Shown here one piece after another: positions 8,345-17,480 of a DNA stretch of 64,000 nt. Position 1 is the stretch's first letter. Every line of letters starts with the position of its first letter. The DNA comes from an uncultured Bacteroidota bacterium (GTDB taxonomy: Bacteria; Bacteroidota; Bacteroidia; Bacteroidales; VadinHA17): assembly GCA_903844815.1 (NCBI GenBank), contig CAIMVD010000088.1, positions 1 through 64,000 on the forward strand, read 5' to 3'. The notes under the pieces are model-generated. The model had not been told where the DNA came from and did not search any database. It worked only from the letters and a program-made list of their open reading frames with translations. The translations under genes and the position numbers were made by a program.

Positions 8345-8388
8345 AAGACTTCAAAAGTCTTCCCGGGACTCTTCATAGACCCGGGAAG
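8345..8388 (+). terminator. Double hairpin after the PhzF gene
   Basis: AAGACTTcaaAAGTCTT is followed at once by CTTCCCGGG (8359-8367) pairing with CCCGGGAAG (8380-8388), then TATTTTA. Lying 42 bp after the PhzF stop, it could terminate transcription, although the T-run is short. Confidence 0.45.
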
Positions 8389-8462
8389 TATTTTACGCCG
8401 TTAGCCAACATAGTAACACCATTGTAAACAGGACTTACACATCGTTTTAATTTGAGAACCAG

Positions 8463-9442
8463 ATGCTAGCTATTAAAAGAACAATCTTAGTTTTTATTGC
8501 TGTTTTTTTTTTGAACTTCTTCATGCTCAACAGATTTCTTTTGAATTTGAGAAAACCCCGATAGACAGCGGCTTTAAAATGGAAGGTTATTGGATCTGGT
8601 GCGGCTCAATGATTAAAGTCGATTCTACTTATCATCTCTTTGCTTCAAGATGGCCCAAAAGAAAACCATTCCCTGAAGGTTACAGGACTGATTCTGAAAT
8701 AGTCCGTGCCACATCTGATTCACCTTTTGGACCATTCAAGTTTGAAGAAGTAATTATTGCTGAAAGAGATAGTTCCTTTTGGGATGCAAACATGGCACAC
8801 AATCCAACAATACATAAAATTGGAGATGAATATGTCTTGTTTTATATTGGGAGTGATTTCTCAACATTCAGAGAAGGAACAAATTCACTGCTTCGAAGGA
8901 TTGGATTTGCTAAAGCAAAATCAATATATGGACCATGGTTAAGATGTGAGACCCCTTTGATTAATTCAGAATCAAATAATCCCGCAATTCTTGCAGACAA
9001 AGGCAAAGTATTGCTAATCTATAGGAACGCTGATTTAAGAATATATATCGCAGAAGCAGATTTCTATTTTGGCCCATATAAAATTGTAAATGATAATGTC
9101 TGGCCAGATTGTAAACTTGAAGATTTTTACCTTTTCAAAGCTTATAATGCATTCCATTTGATTTGCGAAGACAATGAGGGAGTAGTCAGCGGACATGTAA
9201 GATGGGGAATCCATCTATACTCCAATGACGGAGTAAAAAATTGGAAAAAATATCTACCTGAAATAGTATATGATCATGAAGTAGTGTTTACAAATGATTC
9301 TGTTCTGTACTGCAACAGGAGAGAAAGGCCTCAGTTATTAATTGAAAATAAATCAATTACTTTTCTGATTAATTCAATCTACGATGGGAAAGACTCATGG
9401 TGCCAGCCGGTAAAACTAAAACATCCTATCAAAATTCAATAA
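8463..9442 (+). CDS. Beta-propeller glycosidase-like protein, frameshifted in its signal peptide
   Basis: The long frame (internal ATG at 8579) encodes a five-bladed beta-propeller resembling GH43/GH117-like glycosidases: WIWCGSMIKVDSTYHLFASRW, SEIVRATSDSPFGPF, AHNPTIHKIGDEYVLFYIG. The frame stays open upstream through HAQQISFEFEKTP, a typical mature start after signal cleavage. The matching signal-peptide start is the ATG at 8463 (LAIKRTILVFIAVFF), but it is out of frame because of a ten-T run at 8503-8512; one extra T restores a continuous ~326-residue preprotein. Either the gene is phase-variable, it is decaying, or this is a homopolymer sequencing error. The substrate is unknown, and the catalytic acid residues cannot be placed with confidence. 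Confidence 0.7.
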
Positions 9443-9535
9443 ATTCCATTACCTGACAAGGATGGTATCGGCAATCGCCTTCCAGGATAGAGACAAATGG
9501 TTAGCTTAAAAGTATTATTAAAATTAAATTGACTT

Positions 9536-9802
9536 GTGCATTTTGTTAGTGTAACTTTGCCTTTTAAATACTATGGCATGAGAACTGGTAATCCAATCGA
9601 CGGCATGTATTTTTTCCTGCTTATTATACCTCTTGTGCTAAGTATCTGGAGCGGTGATTTCGTAAGAAAAAAAATCTTATCTCATCTTGTTTTGGAAAGT
9701 TACTGGAGTCAAAATATTTCAACCTTTATTGGTATATTAGTAGAAATCCTGATAATTGTAACCGGCTTTTCGGTTGGCTTTCTTCTGATAAAACTTGTCT
9801 AG
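9536..9802 (+). CDS. Small two-helix membrane protein, unknown
   Basis: Up to 88 residues from a GTG at 9536, or 74 from the ATG at 9578. Two hydrophobic segments (about residues 24-42 and 62-87) flank a charged stretch with FVRKKILSHLVLESYW. I recognise no family. It lies directly before another small membrane protein on the same strand. It might be a fragment of a larger protein. Confidence 0.4.
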   Translation: MHFVSVTLPFKYYGMRTGNPIDGMYFFLLIIPLVLSIWSGDFVRKKILSHLVLESYWSQNISTFIGILVEILIIVTGFSVGFLLIKLV

Positions 9803-9887
9803 CCATGTTTAGTGATGATATTACCAAAGGCAATCCACGATATTTGATTTTCGCATTAAAAAAACTCTGACTTTTCAAGCTTTTTAA

Positions 9888-10424
9888 ATGAGTAAATACA
9901 GAATTCTCCGGGTGGATCATTATGATCCCGCACTGGTGGGCAAGCGGCGAAGACGATTAAACATTGTATTCGCATTTATGGGAATATCTGCTCCTTTACT
10001 TTTAATAGTACAACAATTATTAAATATCGGAATTGGAATAGCGTACTTAATATTAATGATTTTACTTTCCGGATTTTTTCTGTTCTTTCATATAAAATTG
10101 AAATCTGAAAACAAAAGCTTCAAGGCTATTGGGGATATTGAGTTTACAAAATCAGGCATCATAAAACGGATTGGAGATTCTTTCTCAGAAAGCAGTTATG
10201 ATTCAATTGATTCTATAGAATTACGGAGACATATTCCTGCGATGACAATTTCTGAGAGCAAATCAGGATATTACACCTATATCCTTTTAATTTATTTTAA
10301 AGATGCTAATAATGAAAGCATTATCGTATCTGACCGGCCTTTAGGCAAATGGCAGGACTTAAGTATAACTGAAACTATAAAAACACTTAAAAAAATTACG
10401 CCTGCCAGAATTAATATAAAATAA
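9888..10424 (+). CDS. Membrane-anchored hypothetical protein
   Basis: A 178-residue protein with a basic N-terminus (GKRRRRLN), two adjacent transmembrane helices (about residues 26-46 and 50-70) and a soluble domain of ~105 residues with alternating strands (DIEFTKSGIIKRIGD, YDSIDSIELRR, YTYILLIYFKDANNESIIV). The layout resembles bacterial PH-like domain membrane proteins, but no specific family is recognised. The start fits a short AT-rich leader. No partner gene suggests a role. Confidence 0.6.
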   Translation: MSKYRILRVDHYDPALVGKRRRRLNIVFAFMGISAPLLLIVQQLLNIGIGIAYLILMILLSGFFLFFHIKLKSENKSFKAIGDIEFTKSGIIKRIGDSFSESSYDSIDSIELRRHIPAMTISESKSGYYTYILLIYFKDANNESIIVSDRPLGKWQDLSITETIKTLKKITPARINIK

Positions 10425-10664
10425 CGAAACGCTGAAACCCGTTTCCTGCAGTCTGGACCATCAATGTTAACTCCTTCAACTTCCGGGCTGTTATCTTTGG
10501 AAAATCAAAAATAAGACTGCTCCGAAAGGTTCATAAGGTTAATAGGTTCTGTGATTATCGTATTTTTAAAAAACCAGCAAATGCATTTCCGGATATCACA
10601 GAATCGGATAATTATTAAATTTACCCTGCTGTTTTATTTTGCCACCTAACTAATGTAAAAGGAT

Positions 10665-11864
10665 ATGAAAACCAGACTAAAGATTTTTCTTGCCGCAATA
10701 TTATTCATTGCAATTTCATGTAGTAAGGAAAAACCAATTGACAAGATCATAGATGAATCACTCTCCTTCGCGGTGAAGCAATATTCCCTCATGACTGATA
10801 CAATGAAGAATAAGCCTGACCAGCTTCCAAGAACAATTACTGCAGAAGGCCGGCTTAAAACCGAAAATTCGCACTGGTGGACAAGTGGCTTTTATCCGGG
10901 AAGTCTTTGGTATCTCTATGAATATTCGAATAATCCTGAATTCAAAGCAGACGCAACAGGGATAACAGCCCGGGTTGAACAGGAAAAATATACAACGAAT
11001 AGTCATGATGTTGGTTTTATCCTGAACTGCAGTTTCGGAAATGGTTTAAGACTGACAGGTGAGGAGGCTTACAATGAAGTGTTGTTAACGGGAGCAAAGT
11101 CGCTTTCAACTCGATTCAGACCAAATATCGGCTGCATCCAATCATGGGGAAGCAGTAAAAAGTGGCAGTGCCCGGTTATTATCGATAATATGATGAACCT
11201 TGAACTTCTGATGTGGGCTTTTAAGAAGTCGGGTGATTCGTCGTTTTATAAGATAGCTCTGAGCCATGCCGATACCACAATTAAATATCATTTCAGATCG
11301 GATTTTAGTACTTATCATGTCGTTTCGTATGATACAGTTACAGGAAAGGTGGAAGCCCGCCAGACGGCCCAGGGATTTTCCGACAGCTCTGCATGGTCGC
11401 GAGGCCAGAGCTGGGGACTTTACGGATATACGATGATGTACAGGGAAACGGGTCTCGACAGATATCTGCAGCAGGCTCGCCATATTGCAGGATTCCTTAC
11501 AAGTAATCCAAACCTCCCCGAAGATAAAATTCCTTACTGGGATTTCAATGCTCCTGGGATTCCAAATGCAACCAGGGATGCTTCTGCAGGCGCGATAATG
11601 GCCTCTGCTCTTATTGAACTCAGTTCCTTTGTCGGCAAAGAGGAGGGGGAAAGGTATTTAAAGGTTGCTGAGACTCAGATTCGAACACTTGCTTCTCCTA
11701 TGTATATGGCTAAGTTGGGAGAAAATGGTGATTTTTTACTGATGCACAGTGTCGGGTCAATTCCTGCCAACAGCGAGGTTGATGTTCCTCTCACTTATGC
11801 TGACTACTATTTTATTGAAGCTTGTATGAGGTACAGGAAGATCCTGAATGCTGAATCAAAATAG
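10665..11864 (+). CDS. Glycoside hydrolase family 88 lipoprotein (unsaturated glucuronyl hydrolase)
   Basis: A 399-residue protein with a lipoprotein signal ending in A-I-S-C (Cys19), so it is probably anchored in the outer or inner membrane. The body is a GH88/GH105-type (alpha/alpha)6 barrel: WWTSGFYPGSLWYLYE, SHDVGFILNCSFGNG with the conserved aspartate, PVIIDNMMNLELL with the second catalytic-region aspartate, SSAWSRGQSWGLYG and PYWDFNAP. Family enzymes remove 4,5-unsaturated uronic acids left by polysaccharide lyases, using hydration of the double bond. It lies at the edge of the sugar island and is convergent with the polyol dehydrogenase. No SusC/SusD pair or lyase is nearby, so the target glycan cannot be named. 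Confidence 0.9.
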   Translation: MKTRLKIFLAAILFIAISCSKEKPIDKIIDESLSFAVKQYSLMTDTMKNKPDQLPRTITAEGRLKTENSHWWTSGFYPGSLWYLYEYSNNPEFKADATGITARVEQEKYTTNSHDVGFILNCSFGNGLRLTGEEAYNEVLLTGAKSLSTRFRPNIGCIQSWGSSKKWQCPVIIDNMMNLELLMWAFKKSGDSSFYKIALSHADTTIKYHFRSDFSTYHVVSYDTVTGKVEARQTAQGFSDSSAWSRGQSWGLYGYTMMYRETGLDRYLQQARHIAGFLTSNPNLPEDKIPYWDFNAPGIPNATRDASAGAIMASALIELSSFVGKEEGERYLKVAETQIRTLASPMYMAKLGENGDFLLMHSVGSIPANSEVDVPLTYADYYFIEACMRYRKILNAESK

Positions 11865-11885
11865 GGATGCTTTGTGAACATCACT

Positions 11886-11993
11886 CTGTGGCTCTCTGTG
11901 CCTTCTCTGTGCCTTCTCTGTGGCTCTCTGTGTAACTAAACATTAAGAACTTACACAGAGGGACAAGGAGGGGCACAGAGTTACGCTGAGGGT
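11886..11993. repeat. Palindromic 'ctctgtg' repeat between convergent genes
   Basis: Several CTCTGTGnCTTCT/CTCTGTGGCT units run up to CTCTGTGTAA, which is mirrored after a short AT-rich centre by TTACACAGAG and CACAGAGTTAC. The whole can fold back on itself. It separates the 3' ends of two convergent genes, so it may act as a bidirectional terminator. Confidence 0.7.
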
Positions 11994-12000
11994 TGGAAAA

Positions 12001-13035
12001 TCAAAAATCAATCATCGCTTTCATTACCCCGTCGCCATAGGAAGCAACAAGGTCGAAGGCCTCTTTTGTTGCACTGAAGGGAAACCTGTGAGTTACCATA
12101 TTGTCGATTTTAATCTTACCCTTCGCCATCAATTCCAGGGCCGTCTCAACGCAATCGACTTGCCGCCGGATAAACTGAAGCGAAATTTCCTTTCTTCTTG
12201 TATTTTCAACATTCAGCGACCACCTGGCAAATTCGGGAATACCGACAACAATGAGTTTTCCTCCGGGCTTAAGAAGATCAACAGCCTGATCTAAGGCCTC
12301 CTGCTGGCCACAGCATTCAAAGACGATGTCGAGTCCGAGGTTTTCGGACTGAAGGATTTTTTTGACTATGTCATCATTCAGAGGATTGCCGGTAAGTGTT
12401 GCACCTTCTTTAAGGGCTTTAGAGAGTCTTTCATCGATCTTGTCGGTGATATAAAAAGCTGAAGCATTTTCAGCTTTTGTTGCAAGCATTACGCTCATCC
12501 CGATAGGTCCGAAGCCAAGGATGCCGATCTTTTGTTCGGCTACTCCACCCGATTTTTTAACAGCATAAATACCGATGGCCATTGGTTCCGAGATAGATCC
12601 ATGGTCGGGTGAAAGAATTTCAGCAAGAGGAAAACAGCAGGATTCAGGCATAACAATATATTCTGTGAGGCAGCCATCGGCCTGGCCAGGGCATCCCAGG
12701 AACCTTAGCTTACGACATGTGTGGTGTCTCCCTGCGAGGCACTGGTCGCATTCCCAACAAGGCATTGCGGGCTCAATCGCAATTTTATCACCCTTTTTAA
12801 CTCTTGTAACAGCTGAACCTGTTTCGATAACGATTCCGGCACCTTCATGTCCTACAGGGAACGGATATTCTACTTTCTGTGAACCAATCTGTCCCTGTGT
12901 ATAGTAGTGAATGTCGGAACCACATATTCCAAGAACCAACATTTTAATCTTCACATCATCCGGTCTGGTTATTTCAGGTTCAGGAACCTCTTTCATTTCC
13001 ATCTGTCTGATTCCGGTGAGCATCATTGCCTTCAT
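12001..13035 (-). CDS. Zinc-dependent medium-chain polyol/alcohol dehydrogenase
   Basis: A 344-residue MDR-superfamily dehydrogenase of the sorbitol/L-iditol/threonine dehydrogenase type. The start is the ATG before KAMMLTGIRQM; the 28 upstream residues of the longest frame are not family sequence. Catalytic-zinc ligands are seen in GICGSD (Cys) and GHEGAG (His-Glu); the structural-zinc cluster CWECDQCLAGRHHTC is complete. The NAD site is GFGPIGMS. Family reaction: NAD(P)-linked oxidation of a secondary alcohol, for example a polyol to a ketose. It is divergent from the PfkB kinase with a shared ~100-bp promoter region, suggesting co-regulation and a polyol-to-ketose-to-ketose-phosphate route. 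Confidence 0.9.
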   Translation of the reverse strand: MKAMMLTGIRQMEMKEVPEPEITRPDDVKIKMLVLGICGSDIHYYTQGQIGSQKVEYPFPVGHEGAGIVIETGSAVTRVKKGDKIAIEPAMPCWECDQCLAGRHHTCRKLRFLGCPGQADGCLTEYIVMPESCCFPLAEILSPDHGSISEPMAIGIYAVKKSGGVAEQKIGILGFGPIGMSVMLATKAENASAFYITDKIDERLSKALKEGATLTGNPLNDDIVKKILQSENLGLDIVFECCGQQEALDQAVDLLKPGGKLIVVGIPEFARWSLNVENTRRKEISLQFIRRQVDCVETALELMAKGKIKIDNMVTHRFPFSATKEAFDLVASYGDGVMKAMIDF

Positions 13036-13136
13036 TTTCTTCCTGATTAAATTAAGATAACGAAAATAGGAAATTTCCCGAATCCATTTCAGAAAATTAG
13101 TAAATTCACACCATAACACTTTTAAGACTTTAACTC

Positions 13137-14060
13137 ATGAGAAAAATTTATGGTATCGGCGAAACGGTAATGGATATTATCTTTAAGAATGGCCAGCCTC
13201 AGGCTGCAAAAGCTGGCGGATCAGTTCTTAACAGCGATGTTTCGATAGGCAGGATGGGTCTACCTGTCTCCTTTATAAGTGAATACGGGAATGATGCAGT
13301 CGGTGATCTGATTGATGATTTTCTCAGAAACAATGGTGTCGATCCGTCGAATGTTTACCGTCATAAGGATGGCAGTACATCACTTGCACTGGCTTTTCTG
13401 AATGAAAAGAATGATGCCAGTTACACCTTCTATAAAAATTTCCCCGAAAAAAGGCTCGATATCACTTTCCCTTCGATTGAAAAGGATGACATAGTACAGT
13501 GCGGTTCTTTTTATGCTATATGGCCGGAGATAAGGACAAAATTCAAAGCTTTTATAAGTGGAGCAAGGGAAAAAGGAGCATTTATACTATATGATCCAAA
13601 TTTCAGACCTACTCACGCATCCGAACTCGAGGCCCTTAAACCTCTCGTTATTGAGAATATGAAAATGACTACTCTTCTCAGGGGGTCAGATGAGGATTTT
13701 AAGAATATTTTCGGTGTTAACAATGCCGATGAGGCATGGGATGTGGCAAAGGAATACTGCAAGAGCCTTGTTTATACTGCAAATGCGGAGGGTGTTTATG
13801 TAAGAACCGCCTCGTTCAGCGGGAAGTTCCCGGTAAATAAAATTGTTCCTGTAAGTACAATTGGAGCAGGTGATAACTTCAACGCAGGTATGATAACTGC
13901 TATTTATCAGAATAATCTGAAAGGAGAGGAACTGCATCTTCTGGGCGAAGCAGAATGGTCAAAAATTGTCGGAATGGGTGTTGCCTTTGCAACTCACGTA
14001 TGTCTGAGCTACGAGAATTATATTTCTGATGAATATGCTGCTGAATTAAAATCGAAATAG
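13137..14060 (+). CDS. PfkB family carbohydrate kinase
   Basis: A 307-residue ribokinase/fructokinase-type sugar kinase. Visible motifs are the N-terminal IGETVMDII, GGSVLNSDVSIGRMG (the first PfkB signature region), LYDPNFRP and the second PfkB signature with the catalytic aspartate in STIGAGDNFNAGM. The family transfers phosphate from ATP to a sugar hydroxyl. With a polyol dehydrogenase divergent from it and two class II aldolases nearby, a ketose or aldose substrate is likely, but which one cannot be read from sequence. It is convergent with the SorE-like gene across a small palindrome. Confidence 0.9.
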   Translation: MRKIYGIGETVMDIIFKNGQPQAAKAGGSVLNSDVSIGRMGLPVSFISEYGNDAVGDLIDDFLRNNGVDPSNVYRHKDGSTSLALAFLNEKNDASYTFYKNFPEKRLDITFPSIEKDDIVQCGSFYAIWPEIRTKFKAFISGAREKGAFILYDPNFRPTHASELEALKPLVIENMKMTTLLRGSDEDFKNIFGVNNADEAWDVAKEYCKSLVYTANAEGVYVRTASFSGKFPVNKIVPVSTIGAGDNFNAGMITAIYQNNLKGEELHLLGEAEWSKIVGMGVAFATHVCLSYENYISDEYAAELKSK

Positions 14061-14066
14061 GCACTG

Positions 14067-14116
14067 ATTGCAAATTCGCGCCAGCGGTTTAATCCCACTG
14101 GCACGAATTGCAAATC
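14067..14116. terminator. Inverted repeat between convergent genes
   Basis: ATTGCAAATTCGCGCCAG is mirrored, imperfectly, by CTGGCACGAATTGCAAAT with GCGGTTTAATCCCA between. It lies 6 bp after the kinase stop and about 20 bp before the stop of the opposing gene, so it can serve both as terminator. It also resembles dispersed Bacteroidetes repeats. Confidence 0.55.
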
Positions 14117-14134
14117 CGTGTCAGCGAAAGGAAT

Positions 14135-15397
14135 TCATATCTGTTTTGCTTGAGCAAGAAGATACCTCTCTGCCTCAAGCGACCAGATATAATCACCCTT
14201 TTTAACAATCTCATGCAGCTCATCATAAAAGGAGCTCGTTTTGCTCAATTCCTTCAAATCATATAATGCAATCAGCGGCAAAGAGATATTAGTGTAGATC
14301 AGTTTCTTTCCACCTGGTATTCTGGGAAGATTCAGTGTAGTTTCAGCAACGGCATCAAGACCTCCGACATGGGTGATCATGACAGCAGGATTTATCTTTT
14401 CCTCGCTCATCAGTTGCAATGATTCTTTCATATCATCAGTATTTCCGCCTGAGGTTCCGACAAGGTGAGTAAAGGAATAATGCACATTATAGAAATTCAT
14501 TTCTGCCTTGAATTCCGGATTTGTAGGGCCTGCAAAGAAGTTGAGGCATCCGTCGAAACCAAGAATCCCATCAGCTTGTTCAATAACGGATTTAACCGGA
14601 GCGAAAACAAAAACATCGTCAAATCCTGTTCCTTTGGTCAGGGAACGAAGTTCTTTTACCGGATCATTCATTCTGCCGGTATTGATATATTTAAGTATTA
14701 CACCTTCTTTTTCAGCTGATTCCGGTGTGAACAGGCTTGCAGCCCTTGCCAGCCTGGTATCATCTATATCGGTGACAATCAGTAAACCTGGTTTGCGTTC
14801 ATTGTGAAGGGCATAGTCAATTGCTCCAAGTCCCATTGGTCCAACTCCGGCGAGGATAGCCATTTTGCCACCCTTCCTGATCCCCATCACATGGTTGTAT
14901 GTGCCCGGAGGAATATGATAACTTGCATGAAATGCGCCCACAATGCACGACATAGGCTCCGACAGAGATGCGGGGAAAAAAGCTTCTCCGTCGTAAGGAA
15001 GCAGGCAATCAGCTTCCATTACTATTGAAGGGATAATAACGTGGGTTGCATCACCTCCGATATATCGGTATGAATAGCCAGGCGCATTGAGAGTACCCAT
15101 GTGAGCCATTGCAGGCTGAATACTGAATTTTTGTCCGGGTTTGAATTTGTCCTGCCACTTTTTGCCTACTTCAAGTATAATACCGGCAAATTCGTGACCT
15201 ATCATTGTGGGATTAACATGAATATCGTCGGGTACACGTTTGTGGTCGGCACCCTGAAGAGCTGCCTTATGCGACGACATACAGATGCTGTCGGAAATAA
15301 CCTGTGCCAATATTTCATCTTCCTTCATCTCAGGCAGTTCAAACTCCTCCAGACGAAGGTCTTTTTTGCCGTATATCCTTACTGCTTTTGTTTTCAT
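14135..15397 (-). CDS. L-sorbose-1-phosphate reductase-like zinc-binding dehydrogenase
   Basis: A 420-residue MDR-family protein, longer than ordinary alcohol dehydrogenases. The opening KTKAVRIYGKKDLRLEEFEL, SICMSSHKAALQGADHKRVP, TMIGHEFAGIILEVG and PGYSYRYIGG resemble proteins annotated as L-sorbose-1-phosphate reductase (SorE type), which interconvert L-sorbose-1-P and D-glucitol-6-P. The nucleotide site is AGVGPMGLGA. The cysteine-rich structural-zinc loop is missing, as in that subgroup. It is the last gene of the minus-strand run, separated from the aldolase-SDR gene by a ~100-bp spacer with a dispersed repeat. The real substrate may be another ketose phosphate. Confidence 0.75.
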   Translation of the reverse strand: MKTKAVRIYGKKDLRLEEFELPEMKEDEILAQVISDSICMSSHKAALQGADHKRVPDDIHVNPTMIGHEFAGIILEVGKKWQDKFKPGQKFSIQPAMAHMGTLNAPGYSYRYIGGDATHVIIPSIVMEADCLLPYDGEAFFPASLSEPMSCIVGAFHASYHIPPGTYNHVMGIRKGGKMAILAGVGPMGLGAIDYALHNERKPGLLIVTDIDDTRLARAASLFTPESAEKEGVILKYINTGRMNDPVKELRSLTKGTGFDDVFVFAPVKSVIEQADGILGFDGCLNFFAGPTNPEFKAEMNFYNVHYSFTHLVGTSGGNTDDMKESLQLMSEEKINPAVMITHVGGLDAVAETTLNLPRIPGGKKLIYTNISLPLIALYDLKELSKTSSFYDELHEIVKKGDYIWSLEAERYLLAQAKQI

Positions 15398-15413
15398 AGT
15401 CTTAACTGTTTTT

Positions 15414-15453
15414 TACCACGGAGTTACACGGAGTAGTACGGAGTTTCACGGAT
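15414..15453. repeat. Dispersed 'accacggagttacacggagt' repeat
   Basis: Near-tandem CACGGAGT units ending in CGGAGTTTCACGGATTT. The same end sequence recurs at 24067-24086. Both copies lie in spacers inside the minus-strand gene run. Confidence 0.7.
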
Positions 15454-15505
15454 TTAAACATTTTTCTTTTTTCTCTACGCTCTATGCTTTACGCTCATCT
15501 CTGAA

Positions 15506-17479
15506 CTAGCCAAGCATTACCTGTCCCCCGGTAACAGGAACGGCCTGTCCGGTTTCGTATTCCTGGTCAATAACATATAAAATAGCCTTCATTACATCTT
15601 CCAGCCGGCATCCTCTTTTCATCGGTGCCTGATCTTCGTAGTACCTTCTGACATCTTCGATGGTCTTTGCCCCGGGGACCTTTCCGGTCTTAAGATACTG
15701 AATAAAGAGCCCGTTATGCGGATCGGACCATAGGGGACCCTCGTAGAAATTACCAGGACAAATAGAATTCACCTTTATCCTGAAAGGAGCTAATTCGAGG
15801 GCAAATGACTGGGTAAGCCCAATGCCTCCGAATTTAGCACCGGCGTAGGCAAAATTGCGATTACTTCCCTTTAGTCCCGATTTTGAGTTGATCTGTATTA
15901 TATCGGCGAAATATTCAGGACTCTCATGATTCTGAATCTTCATGACCTCAGATGCATATTTTGTACAGTGAAAATAGCCGTTGTAATTGATATTTGTGGT
16001 TCTGGAAAATGTTTCGGAATCCATTTCCTCAAGCCCTCCTGCTTTCAGAATACCAGCATTGCTGATCATTAAGTCGATACCTCCGAACTCTTTTACAGTT
16101 TCGGCAACCAGGTTTCGGACTGATTCCGGATCGGAAACATCGGTCTTAATGAAGATTGTCTTTCCTGAAGGGTTGGATAATGAAAGCTTGTCAGCCAAGG
16201 CCAGACCTGCTTCTTCATTAAGGTCCGCAATCACAACATTAACCTTGAGGTCTGTAAGTGATTCTGCAATACCTGCCCCAAACCCCTGTGCCCCGCCGGT
16301 AACGATTGCAGTCTTATTATTAAGTTTGCTGACAGGCAGATTGCCCCGGGATACCTTCCTTCTGTAATTTTCAACCTCCCATTTATCGATAAAGGAAACC
16401 TGTTCCGGTGTCATAAATTTAACGCCGCCACACAGTAAAGCGTAGTGACTTATTTTTACAAGGTCTTCATAAACATCGAGGCAGGTCTCAGCAGAAGCAT
16501 AGTTGTCAGCGATTGCAAAGACTCCCATGTCTTTGATAATGATTACCTTTGGCTTATATCCGTATTCATTGAGGAAGTTGCATAACTGGTATTTTACAGA
16601 GTCGAGTATTTTTTCAGCTGTAGATGAGTGTTCTACATAAAGATATCTAGTTTTGCAGTAGACAATTGTGTCTGGTGTAAGGGGAAGCGAGATCTTATGA
16701 AACTCCTGCTGGTTAAGATAGAACCGGGCGAGCAGTGAGTTGTGCCTGTACCTTATTACTCCCGGCATGTCATCTGACAAAATCATTCTTAATCCTGGCA
16801 ATACTTTATTCAGCAAAGTATTATATGGAAGGGAAGTAATACCGGCAAGCGGAACAATATGTTCTTCAATCTTCCTGATGATATCATCGTAAATGTTCCT
16901 GATCTCTTCTGTAGTATCGGCTCCAACAAAGACTCCATGATTTTCAAGGAAAATAATCTTTGGGTCTGTGCCAGTTTTTTCGCAAAATATCTCAATATCG
17001 GATTCAAGCTTTTTAAAGAGGGTATAACCAGGATCTGTATAAGGGACAAAAAGGACGCTATCGCCAAATATTTTATTTGTCATGGACTTTGCATTTCTGC
17101 TGCATAATAATCCATTAACAAGAGTAGGGTGGAGGTGAACTACAAATTTTCGTTTAATAATCTCATGAAGAGATGTCTCGACCGAAGGTCTTTTGTTCTT
17201 ATCCTGTTCGAGAATACTCAGGAACATGTCCTCTTTTACCTGTTCCTCCCTTACAGTGGGTTCCTCAGAATACTGGTTTCCCGAAATCATTCTGAGTTTA
17301 TCCCGGTGCAATGCAACCAGTCCGTCTGAGGTAAGGTCCGCCAATGGCTTTCCGCTGGCCTTAACCCAGATTATGGTCTCATCCTTGAATGAAGTATTGC
17401 CTCCGCCTGCTATAACAAAATCCTTGTTATTTCCGTAGAAATTTGAAATTTCAATAAGTTCCTTAATTTCAGGCTTCAT
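15506..17479 (-). CDS. Bifunctional class II aldolase / short-chain dehydrogenase
   Basis: A 657-residue fusion. Residues ~1-380 are a class II (zinc) aldolase/adducin domain with AGGGNTSFK, HLHPTLVNGLLCS (metal-binding histidines) and FLENHGVFVG. Residues ~395-655 are an SDR: TGGAQGFGAG for NAD(P), ISNAGILKAGG, and the catalytic YAGAKFGG (YxxxK). This architecture matches rhamnulose-1-phosphate aldolase/lactaldehyde dehydrogenase fusions, which cleave a ketose-1-P to DHAP and an aldehyde and then oxidise the aldehyde. Its start is one base after the PHP-gene stop, so the two are translationally coupled. The natural sugar phosphate remains to be shown. Confidence 0.85.
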   Translation of the reverse strand: MKPEIKELIEISNFYGNNKDFVIAGGGNTSFKDETIIWVKASGKPLADLTSDGLVALHRDKLRMISGNQYSEEPTVREEQVKEDMFLSILEQDKNKRPSVETSLHEIIKRKFVVHLHPTLVNGLLCSRNAKSMTNKIFGDSVLFVPYTDPGYTLFKKLESDIEIFCEKTGTDPKIIFLENHGVFVGADTTEEIRNIYDDIIRKIEEHIVPLAGITSLPYNTLLNKVLPGLRMILSDDMPGVIRYRHNSLLARFYLNQQEFHKISLPLTPDTIVYCKTRYLYVEHSSTAEKILDSVKYQLCNFLNEYGYKPKVIIIKDMGVFAIADNYASAETCLDVYEDLVKISHYALLCGGVKFMTPEQVSFIDKWEVENYRRKVSRGNLPVSKLNNKTAIVTGGAQGFGAGIAESLTDLKVNVVIADLNEEAGLALADKLSLSNPSGKTIFIKTDVSDPESVRNLVAETVKEFGGIDLMISNAGILKAGGLEEMDSETFSRTTNINYNGYFHCTKYASEVMKIQNHESPEYFADIIQINSKSGLKGSNRNFAYAGAKFGGIGLTQSFALELAPFRIKVNSICPGNFYEGPLWSDPHNGLFIQYLKTGKVPGAKTIEDVRRYYEDQAPMKRGCRLEDVMKAILYVIDQEYETGQAVPVTGGQVMLG

Positions 17480-17480
17480 T

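Noticed and set aside
8345-8410. attC-like site (hairpins followed by CGCCGTTAGCC)
   Set aside because: The hairpins are better explained as a terminator after the PhzF gene; only one GTTAGC box and no partner box were found.
3945-10664. Possible chromosomal integron cassette array (several short promoterless genes, GTTAGC-like motifs near 4036 and 8400)
   Set aside because: No consistent attC pairs (RYYYAAC...GTTRRRY with matching inner arms) recur between the genes, and no tyrosine recombinase is present.
14135-15397. Threonine or ordinary alcohol dehydrogenase
   Set aside because: The structural-zinc cysteine cluster is missing and the length (420) and N-terminal motifs fit SorE-like proteins better.
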